Of a DNA stretch of 64,000 nucleotides, positions 11,868-22,378 are shown piece after piece (position 1 is the stretch's first letter; every line of letters begins with the position of its first letter). Both the position numbers and the translations under genes were made by a program. Source of the DNA: Hypomesus transpacificus (lineage: Eukaryota > Chordata > Actinopteri > Osmeriformes > Osmeridae); contig NC_061066.1 of NCBI RefSeq assembly GCF_021917145.1, positions 248,001 through 312,000 of the forward strand, written 5' to 3'. The notes below the pieces were generated by a model that was given only the letters and a program-made list of their open reading frames with translations, did no database searches and was not told the origin of the DNA.

Positions 11868-13457
11868 CTACCGTGCCGTCTTGTTCTCCACCTCGGTGAC
11901 AGAGACGAAGCGAGGGCGGCGGCGAACCCTCCTCTTGGTGTTGTGTTTGGGGTTTCTCTGGTACATGTCTGCAAGGACGAGGACAAGAGAGGGAGGGAGG
12001 GGTTTAGAGATCAGCCTCTGTCAGGTTTGATCTATAAACATAGCTGAGATCATATATATTTAAATTATGCTTTGTCTGTTTATTTACATAACTGTACACT
12101 TATTCACTTGTGGTTGAGGAGTGTATCATTACCTTGGAAACTAAGATAGTACTGTCGATGGCCTTTCATGACAGTGACCTCGGCCAAGCTGTCTGCCAGG
12201 TAAGCCTCTTCCAGATCCCGGGACGAGACTGATGTCACGCGCTGCTTATCGTCCTGACCACAATCCAACATTAACTATTAATAATAATAATGTGTTCATG
12301 TATAACATGTCAAACCTGCAACTATAGCTCAGTATTTTACTGTGTAACACCACTCAAAGACAAAAGCAAACTCTCTGAGAAGGTTGGAGAACTTACAGGT
12401 TGTCCATACTCAATCCAGTTTTCATGGTCACCCTTGTAGTACCACCGCCACTCCGTGGTAAGTATGTAGTGTGCCGGCTTCATCACCGTGGAAACCGTAG
12501 ATTGACGCCGCACAGGTTCCGACTCCCTCGTCATGCTCAGGAAGTCCACTGGCCGAGAACCCAGACTGCAGAAACAAATAACGTAACATTAGCAGTAAGG
12601 TCACATTTCAACAGAGGGTAAACAGTTGACATTCCTAGTGGAGGGAGTTGACCTCTGACCTGTGAGTGTTGCGGGGGTCACAGTAGGCTCTCTCGATGTC
12701 CTCCATGCGTCTCAGGTCCCTCCAACAAGTACCGTCGAACACCTCCCACTTATAAGGCAGGTTGAAGTGCACGCGGATACACTGGTCTGGGGGAAAATAA
12801 CACATTACAAACTCCTTTAATACACATACATGCATGTGCATGCACACACACACACACAAACAAACACTACATCGATGGAAGGAGAGAGAGGAAAAGGTGA
12901 GTTCACCCTGAAACCGGCAGTTTCTACGAATGAAGTGAAGGCAGATTTCAGTCTTCTCCTCTCCTGTTCGAATTACAGGTCTGGGGATCTCAGCTATATG
13001 CTCTGTCATAGACAGAAATAAACACAGTTCTATTGAAATACACCCATTACATACATTTGATTACGAATTCAAAGAGATATCTTAAACATTAGAGGACACT
13101 TCGAAACACTTAACGCCGTATGCACAAAGTAAACAACATACCTCTTGGGACCTGGGGTGCAGGTGTAGTGAGTTGGTAGATGTTCTGGTAGATGAAGGGC
13201 AGGTCGTGGACAATGTCACCACTGAGGCCCCTTTCTTCCAGCATGCGGCGGCCATGTTGGTCGATGACGTGTTGGCGTTTACACTTGTGCCCAAACATGC
13301 AGTCGCCTTGCACAAAGTGCATACACATGTGCACCTTAGTGCAGCTGCCTCTGAAGGTGCAGGCACCATGCGGCCCAGACCCCTTGTTGTAGTGAGAGCA
13401 CACCTGACAGGACAGAGCACAGGGCAGTGTCAGTCAACATCCCCATGGCAACGCATC

Positions 13458-13493
<36 letters not shown>

Positions 13494-15207
13494 CAACCAT
13501 AGGCCACTTAGGTGCCTTTAGGAGGCTTTTGTAAAGAGACAAAAAAAATCAAACCTTACACACCAAAGCATTCTACTTTACCTCTCTGGAAACGGAAATT
13601 CCTCAGGAAAAAATCTCATCAACAGAGTACGTTTTAATATTTTTGTTGTTTTGTTTTTATTTGGATTTGTTATTTCGCTTTTGTTTCTTTTCTTTTTTTT
13701 TCTTTTTTTTTTTATAACAAACATTTCCTTAGGTCCAAAGTGGTTTGTCTTCTTCCTCCCAGCGACCAGAGGAACTGAATGGCTGATCTTCACCCATACT
13801 GGGCTTAGGACAGAAGCATTTTGGGGATTTTACTTTTTTTCCCCCATTTTAAACTTTGTACCCCGTGCGAGTTATTGTTTTAGACTTGTCTGACAATACA
13901 TTATGATGGAAGTTTCCACATCTCCATTTTGTTGCATGTGAATGAAGCTGGTCCTCATTTTCAGAGGTGCCATCCAATCAGTATGCAGGCTTCCCTTCTT
14001 ACTGGAACTGAACCTAACTTTTAACATCTCAAGAAATCCTGCACACAAGAGGAAATAGGCTATTCCTGCCCTAGCCTCGAGAGACAGAGGGAGAGAGAGC
14101 ACTAGAGAGAGCATGAGAGTCGAGTTTCTAAACAAAGTGTACACCCGAATACTGCTAAACTTGCAGAGAAGAGCGACACACAACAGCTGAAGCACCTGCA
14201 ATGCAGAAATGTCCCACATTTACAAAGGAGGTCAAACTGAATAGATTCAAAGAACAAAAGAGACAACCAAAGCATTTGTAGTCAACAAAACAAAATTGGC
14301 CTTGCTACTTCCTGCTAGGGCTCTTACTGTCTGAGAGAAACATTTACTGGTACAGGACCATGTTAGGACTTTGGTAGGGAATAATGGGAGTCAGAAACAG
14401 TGTTTTGAACTTGAGTGTTACCTCAGGCAACAGGGTGGGGTCATTTTGCAGTAGTAGCAGGAAAAGTTCTTCTTCGTGCAGCTCGTGCAGGGTGCACTCT
14501 CTCAGCAGGGGGTAGTTATGCTCCGAACGCACGTCATGAGAGAACTTACAAGGCTTCCTGGTGAGAGAACAGGGGGGAACACAATGACCGCAGACAGAAG
14601 TGTGAACGTGAACGAGGGGCCTGTGAATGTGCTGTGCATGTGCTGGATGTCTAGTTAGGATTACAAAATGTCATGCCATTTGCATGGGTCAACCAAATTT
14701 ACTATCTGGTGATAATAAAAGGAAGGTAATCTGGTAGGTTAAACGAATACATTCATCGATACTGGGCTACCAACTGACCAAACAACAACACCGTGGAAGG
14801 GGGCGTGGGCCGTTCAGTAGACGGACTTGCTTTGGCCAATTTATAACTTCCAGGTTGTATTGAGGGCAGTACCCTTACCTGCCTTTCCCGTATCTGCAGT
14901 TCCCATAAACAAAATATTTGCACAGGTGAAGTTCTGGGCAATTTGGGCATTCTTGTTTAGTATAATTTCTGCAAAGTCTCAGAGACGTTTTTGCGACAAT
15001 CGTGCAGTCCGTCCCCCATTCGTCTGTCTGCTCTATGTTCCTAACCACCAGGAATCGAGGGCACTTCTTCACGATGTACCAAAAGTCGTCCTCGGTAATG
15101 TCGAAACGCTGTAGCACCTTTCGGTGCAACTGTAGGAGGACCATGGATCCTTTGTTGCTACATAATACACTAGTCGCATAATGAATTACTCTGGCATAGC
15201 TTGACAT
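11868..15207 (-). CDS. zc3hav1-like: ZC3HAV1-like CCCH zinc-finger/WWE protein without PARP domain
   Basis: Exons (minus): 15207-14879, 14557-14422, 13403-13142, 13002-12907, 12786-12660, 12565-12397, 12253-12133, 11968-11868; phases agree and give 446 aa. Seen: N-terminal winged-helix-like region, then Cys/His clusters (CRNY..CPNC, LCKYFVYGNC, KPCKFSHD, MCMHFVQGDC..C..H, ICLHFIRRNC), then WWE-type sequence (TKPxH-like MKPAHYILTTEWRWYY with NWIEYG) and the closing block YYLSFQDMYQRN. It aligns with human ZC3HAV1/PARP12 through RRPRFVSV and then stops. The family binds CpG-rich or viral RNA and helps degrade it. Odd: the disordered linker of human ZAP and the ADP-ribosyltransferase domain are absent, resembling the short ZAP isoform. 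Neighbour kiaa1549 also flanks ZC3HAV1 on human 7q34. Alternative: a PARP12-like paralogue that lost its catalytic end. Confidence 0.88.
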
Positions 15208-16434
15208 TTTGGTAGCTTGGTTGCTAGCAAGCTAAGCTATCTATCATCAACCTGTCCCTTTAAGAATAGCGGAAGCTGCCGCAACAACAGCCGACAGATG
15301 AGTGTTTCTCATTTCTTCCACTTGAGGGCGATAGTGTTTCAGTCACGCCCGCTCCTCCTAAGGGCCTCTCCTCTCCAGATCGCCTATGATAAAATTAACA
15401 GTCCCTGAAATGTTTGCTATTCGAAAACTATAAATAGACAGCCACCTAGAGTTACTTATTGTGCATATATGTGACCCGTGTCTTGTAGATTTTTGCAGTA
15501 TGATTATGCTTTATTTGGAAACGATTGGTTGCTCATGTAGTGAATCATCTTGTTTAAACAAATAATTAACAGTAATTGATTTATCAGCATCTATCAGTCG
15601 GTTTGAACTTTGTCGTTTCTTGGAATGTACACGTTTACCAGGACATAAGTGTTCAAAACTTCTTGTTAGTTTCTAGATACTAAATTGGATTTAGTGCGAT
15701 AAAACTGTTTTAGACAAGAAAATGGCTCATCTGATCAAATGTGTCGTAAAGGACGGCAAGAGTTTTGTTTTATGTATTTAGTGTGCGAACCATATACTTA
15801 CAGAGGAACTTTTTGGTGGAAAGATCGTTTGGTCCCCACTGCCCAACATGGCTTTTGCATCACAAGGCGTTGCAATGGCACATCTTAATTTGATAAAGAT
15901 TCTCCTTAAGTTGGTAAGTAATCCTAGGAAACCTTTAAATGTAATTAGTGTTGTAATAATAATAGTAACATCGGTGTTGAGAACATGTGTATTCATAGAG
16001 CAAACCATGGGAGCAAAGCTGCTTCGTATGTTATCCTCACGAGGGCGCTATAAGTAAAATAAGCGTAGTTGTACTACAGTATTATGTACCTCAGACTTTC
16101 CGTAGTGTTGCCAAGAGTAGCAACATGGCAGGTGCAAGGGCTTGAGAGCTACATAGCTACGCGTAAATCATCCCTAAATAATCATGTCCGTGAGCGTTAA
16201 CCTCCTGCATTATCATATTCTTCTTACAGGTTATATCATTATATATTGTCATTACGTTTAGACTGAAATGATGGTGCCAACGATGCTGGTTTCCCTAAAA
16301 AGCATCGGTCATCGGCCTCTCCTGCTAGAACTTGTTAAGCTAGCCAACCTTAGTGTAGGTAGCCGGTTGGCTAGCTAGCTCCCAAATTGTCAACATTGAT
16401 TCTGGGCTGACTGTAAATCTGCTCATCCTGAACC
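15208..16434. promoter_or_regulatory. Head-to-head promoter region of zc3hav1-like and kics2
   Basis: The two start codons face away from each other over 1.2 kb. The interval should hold both promoters and the kics2 5' UTR. Near the zc3hav1-like side (15303-15314) the plus strand reads GTTTCTCATTTC, an interferon-response-like pair of half-sites with a 3-base rather than 2-base spacer. No TATA box is evident on either side. Short open frames around 15721-15915 are too short to call. Role is inferred from geometry. Confidence 0.5.
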
Positions 16435-17306
16435 ATGACTGATGCGCCGCGAGAGGAGGAGTTGCAGCCGGTGCCGCGCGAACGGGCGATTCTGGAAAGT
16501 TTCTTCACGCAGCTTGGCATGTTCTCCTTTGACCGTGCTAAGGACTACGTGGAGAAGGAGAAGGACAACAGTAAGAGTGCAGGGGCTATCTGGGCAGCTC
16601 TGCTCGCAGCCCTCGCCCACTTGGCTGTGGCGGAGAAGGCCTACCACAACATGACATTCCTCGGACAAAAGCTGGGTAGGTTTAAATTTTTTTAGACGTA
16701 CTAAGGCTTTTAAAGGTTTGACAGTCCCAGGGACACTAAACCTGAACTGTACAAAGTGCCCTGTTCGATCATGATCATTTGCACTCGATCATAACCTTCT
16801 AGTTCATAATGACTTAACAGACGTTTTGTTTCAAATGTAGCCCATGTGTTGCGATCTTAAACAGCAGATGGCGTTACAACCCTAAACAGAAGATCCAATG
16901 GCACACAGTGTTCTCCATTTACACATTGCGAGAATTTTTGGTGATCTCTAAGACCTTTTTCTCTACATTGTGAGTTTGGTCTAAATCTATTGGGTGGGGG
17001 GGGGTCTTTTTCCATGCAGGCGGGCAGTCGTTTTTCAGTCGTAAAGACTCCATCCGTACAATCTACACGTCTCTCTACAACGAGCTGAGGAAGGTGGTGA
17101 CCACAGGGCGCCACGCCCAGCCTGGTATAGCCCCCTACTTAGAAGACCTGCCATCACACCTGTCAGAGCAGCTGTGCCACTTTGCTCAGGCACGCATGGA
17201 GATGGCAGACCTGTATGAGAAGATGCACTCGCTGGGCAGCCAGAAGAACATTAACTCAGAGGAGCTTGTTACAGCCCTGGAGGTGGTACTGCAGAAGTAC
17301 AGTTCC

Positions 17307-17337
<31 letters not shown>

Positions 17338-18267
17338 GAGGAGAAGGAGGGGGTTCAGTTATTTAGCTGCCTGACACCATCTCTTCCTAGCAAATACCTG
17401 TCGTCTTTCTCTTACTGTATTCTATAATGACCCCCCCCTCCTCCCAGATTCCACCACCCGATCCTGGGTCGCTTAGAGGGGGGCTTCCAGACGGAGGTAG
17501 ATGTGGTGACCCAGCTACTGCGCTGCCAGGCCCAGGTGTCCGAGTGGCACTTTCTGCCTGCCTTACTCAGCCTGCACGGGGCCAGCACCAAGCTGACTGC
17601 CTGGGGGCAGCTCTTCCAGCGCCAGAAAGAGACCCGCAAGCATCTGTTTGGGGGCCAGTCTCAGAAGGCCGTGCAGCCACCCCACCTGTACCTGTGGCTG
17701 CAGCGTCTGCAGGTGGCTCTGTTGGCCAAGTTCAGCTTCTACTTCCACGAGGCGCTGAGCCGCCAGGCAGCCCCTGCCGACATGAGGGCAGCCACCGCCC
17801 GCACCACCCCCGACTACCACGGCAAGATCTGCTCCTTCATCCGCAAGCACGACGCCAACAACGTGTCGTTGGTGTTCGACAACCGCGGCTCGGACAGCTT
17901 CCAGGGTCACGGCTACCACCACCCACACTCGTACCGCGAGGCGCCCAAGGGGGTGGAGCAGTTCCCCGCCGTGGTGTCTCTGCCCTCTGGGGAGCGGCCT
18001 CTCACCCACTGGCCCAACGTCATCATGATGATGGGCGACCGCGCCGGCGAGCTCAACACACTGGACAAGGTGGTTCACTTCTACGACGACAAGGTCCAGA
18101 GCACCTACTACCTGACCAGGCCTGAACCCCACTTCACCCTGGTGGTCATCTTCGATGGCAGGAAGTCCGAGAAAGACTCTCACATCACGGCCTTCCTACA
18201 GGAGATCTCAGGCTCGCTGAGGAACTCCAAACCCTTCAGCACCCTCAAACCTGGCTCCAAGGGCTGA
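16435..18267 (+). CDS. kics2: KICSTOR complex subunit KICS2 (C12orf66 homologue)
   Basis: Three exons: 16435-16675, 17020-17308, 17448-18267, giving 449 aa (human protein about 445 aa). The whole length aligns with C12orf66: [19 protein letters not shown] at the N-terminus, then [19 protein letters not shown] across the first junction, [38 protein letters not shown] and the end [14 protein letters not shown]2 forms KICSTOR with KPTN, ITFG2 and SZT2; this complex holds GATOR1 on lysosomes so that mTORC1 is shut off when amino acids or glucose run low. The start ATG is the first in frame, and its residues match the family start. Odd: the exon 2 donor is the first GT of a (GT)14 array. In human SRGAP1 is also next to this gene. 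Confidence 0.97.
17309..17337 (+). repeat. (GT)14 microsatellite that includes the kics2 exon 2 donor
   Basis: The exon ends AG and the array starts at once, so the donor reads AG|GTGTGTGT with many shifted GT choices behind it. It fits U1 less well than GTAAGT. Confidence 0.9.
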
Positions 18268-18649
18268 GCTGTACCCTAGTCTGCAGGACCAGTTAGCACA
18301 GATGCTTTCAACCACTAACCTCCGCTTGAATATTTCATTGCCATTTAATTTTAACTTTAATTTAGTTTTTAAGATTTCAATGGTCCAACTGTCTTGTTTG
18401 TTAAGCATCAGGCTTCACATTCTTTTGCCAAACTAGTTCCTGGCCAAAGAGAAGCTTCACCTTTTGAATGTGTCCTTGTCACAGAGGACTATTCTGGAAC
18501 TCTGGCTCTGATTCTAACCCTGTCTTGGATATGCTGCTTTATGCAACTCATGTTGTTTAATATGTAATGTGTGTGTATATAATGTTTACCGTTTTAGGAA
18601 AAGCACTTTTAGTTATTAATTGAATTATCAAGTGTTGTGCTGTCAGTAA

Positions 18650-18655
18650 AATAAA
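18650..18655 (+). terminator. kics2: kics2 poly(A) signal AATAAA
   Basis: AATAAA lies about 380 bases after the kics2 stop codon on the same strand. It is the first perfect hexamer downstream and faces the srgap1 signal at 18963-18968 on the other strand. Confidence 0.75.
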
Positions 18656-18962
18656 TTGTTCAGCAGATTGTCATTTCCGACTACAGTTTGAGAAGTTAAA
18701 AAGGTTTGTGTGTGCTAGTATAAATGGGTTGGATGTGTTTGAGTACTTTGTTTCAGAGAACACACTTCCTGCATAATAACCACACCCTTGTAAAAGTTTT
18801 ATAAAGGACATGTGTTCTTTGCCAGTGCTCTGCATTGAAACAGAACAGTTGAAGAGCCAGGATTACCAGAGTTCAACCTGCCTGGATTCCCTTCAGTCAA
18901 GTATCAGCAAGCTCATGTACATCTTAATTAGAAGGCACACAGAACATGGGTGTTAATTTAGC

Positions 18963-18968
18963 TTTATT
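18963..18968 (-). terminator. srgap1: srgap1 poly(A) signal (AATAAA on minus)
   Basis: TTTATT on plus. It would end a 3' UTR of about 1.8 kb (20738 to about 18945), normal for this family. Convergent with kics2, about 300 bases apart. Confidence 0.55.
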
Positions 18969-20738
18969 TATAATAAATACAACACATCAATACAATCCAT
19001 TTGGCTATAAGAGCTCATTTTTAGGAAGCTCAAGTTTCAGATACAGCAACACTAACAGACAAAACCATTTTCCTTTATTATCAAACATTCAGAGAAACCT
19101 TCCTTTAGTTAAAATGCACCAACATGTTATGATGCTACATGCCAAGTACACAATCCTATACATCAAAGTGCAATGTCACAATGGATTAACTCTATAATTC
19201 ATAATTCAGTAGTCTACTAAACACTATGATTATTTCATTCTGAGTGCTGCTGCTCTTCGTTCAGTACATGCACGAGTGAATCACAACTCCCCAAAAAGAC
19301 AAGGGTAAAAAAAAGGCACTTTCACATACACACACACAAACAGATGCACGCACCCTTAGCCCATTTTAGCAACACACGTTCCGTTTCTCTACACATTCGC
19401 ATCAATCACCCACCCAGTTAAGAGGCCACATTCAGTGTGCTGTTCAAGTGTTTTGGGGTATTAAACACAGCGCCCCATCCTGTTAGCTTACTGTGAATTT
19501 AAGGTTATCAAGTGACTTCAGAGTAATAACCAGGTAAACCGTATGACCACACACACACACACACCCTTGCCAATGTGACATGCTTTTTTTTCCAAACAAC
19601 GCACAGCTGGGCAATCACGCAAACCATCCCCAACCTGCACATGTTTGGCTTTTCATGGCGAGCATGAATAATCCAACATGTTTAATGCCTCTGCACTTTC
19701 AAGAGAACAGAACGAAGGCAGGCAGGCAGGGACAGACAGACCAACGTACTCTTTCTCTATCACCCATGCACACACACAGACACACCATTGGGAAAGAATA
19801 AGTAATTGTGCACACACACCCATTCCAGAAAAGTTATAGTCCAGGCTCGTATCCACTCTATCACTAAACCACCACCCTGTTTCAACTCCTGTCTGGGTAT
19901 AGGTCCACAGAACACATGAAGGCTGTTAATCTAGTGAGAGTCATCGCCACTTTAGTGACACCAGAGCCCACTGAACATTCATTAGATTGCTGAACAGTCG
20001 TTTAATACTGGAACATTCATTAAATAGCTGAACATTGGTTAAATATGTGAGTTTTGTCAACATTGACCTCAAGAGGCTTTGTTTGAGGCAAAGTGAGTTA
20101 GCAGCTGAACCAAGTGATAAAGGACTAAAATAATCACACAGACATCATTCTATCATCCTTACTCTTCCCCACTGTGTGAACCATCCTCACCCCTAACAGG
20201 CTTTCACTCTGCAATGACCAATTAAATCACTCACCGTAAACGCAGCAGCCAATCGAAACACACTAAGAATACAGCAGCCTTTCGTGATAGGCCCGCGCTA
20301 GCTGAGGAGCCTATCTTTATGACAATACAGTCAACGTTCACGTCACGGAAACTACAGTTCACTGAGGGCAAACTACACTTCCCACGTATCTGACTACATC
20401 TTATACACAGGACAGGATTTCTGCCTCAGTTTATTCCTCTACCCCTCCCATTTAGCAGTCCTCTAGCTAACCTTTGATAAATGCTTCGATACATGGAGAA
20501 AGTAAACTCCTACACACCTAAGAGTACACACCAACCTGACGACACACATAAATATCATGGCATATCATATCGTATTTCATATCATATATTATATTTTATT
20601 ATTACTACATAAAACCCTTTTTTCACCTTCCTGTCCTACTGTTTTCTACCCTCATGATTATTAACAGTAAGCAGTACCCTGTTCTCCACTTCTGTCCCAG
20701 TTTTGGCCTGGGTCGGCCTGATTCGGCCCTGTTTTCGC
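18969..20738 (-). other. srgap1: Probable srgap1 3' UTR
   Basis: AT-rich, without splice signals or long open frames in family sequence. It holds short CA runs near 19330 and 19553 and an AT-rich block at 20563-20610. Assigned by position between the stop codon and the first good poly(A) signal. Confidence 0.5.
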
Positions 20739-22303
20739 TCACATGGTGCAGGACTTGTCCAGTGGTGGGGGCAGAGGGGGGGTGCTGCTCTTGGGGGGGA
20801 CCAGGGGTTTGGGCCTCAGGGCAGGGGGGCGCAGGGGAGCCCCCATGCGGGCCGCTGCCACAGGCTTGAAGGAGCCCAGAGTGTCAGGGGAGGGGTTGGA
20901 GGGCCTGGGGGGTCCAGGGGGAGGCCCAGGGAGGGGGCTGAGGGGGCTTAAAGGGCTGAGGGGGCTGGGGGTACCCGGAGTCCCAGGGGTCCCTGGTGTG
21001 CCGGGTGTGCTCGGGGTGCTGTGGGGGCTGGGAGACTCTGAGGAGCAGGCTGTGATGGGGCCATTCTTCACCTGCTCCAGCGTGTCCAGGACCACGTCAG
21101 GGGCCGGTCGGCAGCCCTGCCTCTCCAACTGGCGCAGTTCCCCCAGAGTCTCCTCTATGTCCTACGAGGAGACATTCATATTCAATACAAATATGGCACT
21201 AATTGAAGTCTACTTATGTTGGAGAATTGTGTGTGTGTGTGTGCGCACCTGTGCCAATGTGTCTGGGTCCAGTGTTCTGGAGCGGTGGGACTCAGTGAAG
21301 CTGTGCTGCCCACTGCTGGAGCGGCGGATGGGCGTGTCTTCAGGCCGGCGAAGTGAATCATGTCGGCTCACACTCACCGTTACCGCGGCAGCAGAACGAC
21401 GCCGGCGCTCCGGGCTATCCAGGGGCGGAGTCATGCCCTGGCCCCGCCCCAGTAACAGCTCACGTGGGCTGAAGTGGCCAGTCACAGGCGGTGAGCTCCT
21501 CTCTAGCACCCCTCCATTACCATGACAGTGGCTGTCGCTAGAGCGTCCCAAGGGACGACGGAAAAGACCCTCAGTCCTCTTCCTGCGGTGGCTATTATCG
21601 AAAAACACACTTAGTTTGATTAGCTTAGTGCTGGCCCAGAGAGAACAACGCATTAGCTAAGCTTGTTAGCTAGACACATGTGGGCTATGTTTAGCGTGGT
21701 AGCGTGCTGTCTGACCTGTTGTAGGCCTCCGGTGGTCTGATGTCAGTGGGGGAGCTCAGGTCGGACCTGGTTCTCTTGTCGTCAGAACCTGAGGTGTTGC
21801 CGTTCCCGCTGTCACTGTCGGTTTTCTGACTGAGCGTGTCCGACATCGCGTCAGTCCTACGGCACCAAACAGAGCGTCTAACCAACCAATCAGACCAGTT
21901 GTTAATTACCTGTCCATTAGCAAGTGATTAGGTCCTCCCCATCCGTCTATAAACCCATTCATCCACCAGATAATCCATGCTTCTAAAGAAGCGCTCAATC
22001 GATCCATAAGGGCTAGAGCAAGCTGTCGGGTTGCTCTCATTAGCAACATCTCATGTGAGAAACGTGTGTGGGTAGTGTGTAGGCAGAGGGTGTGTTGTGG
22101 TGAACTTGCCTGTCCTTAAGCACTATGTACTGGTGAGGCACCAGCCCATGAGTCCCGTTGTGTCGCCCCTCCCACCAGTCTTGTGACGCTCTCTGGTAGA
22201 GCTGCAGAGACGCGCCCTTCTTAAAGGAGAGCTCTCGTCCAGAACGGCCAACGTAGTCAAACCTGGCAACTGCCTCCACAGCCTCCCCCTCTGAGAAAGA
22301 CAG

Positions 22304-22378
<75 letters not shown>

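Noticed and set aside
15721-15915. Short plus-strand frames in the shared promoter, one ending at a GTAAGT
   Set aside because: Fewer than 30 codons and no similarity; could be part of a kics2 leader exon but not supportable as coding.
17427-18183. Frames of 232 (plus) and 206 codons (minus)
   Set aside because: Overlap the kics2 last exon in wrong frames; GC-rich codons keep them open.
20743-21525. 260-codon plus-strand Gly-rich frame
   Set aside because: Antisense shadow of two srgap1 tail exons and the intron between.
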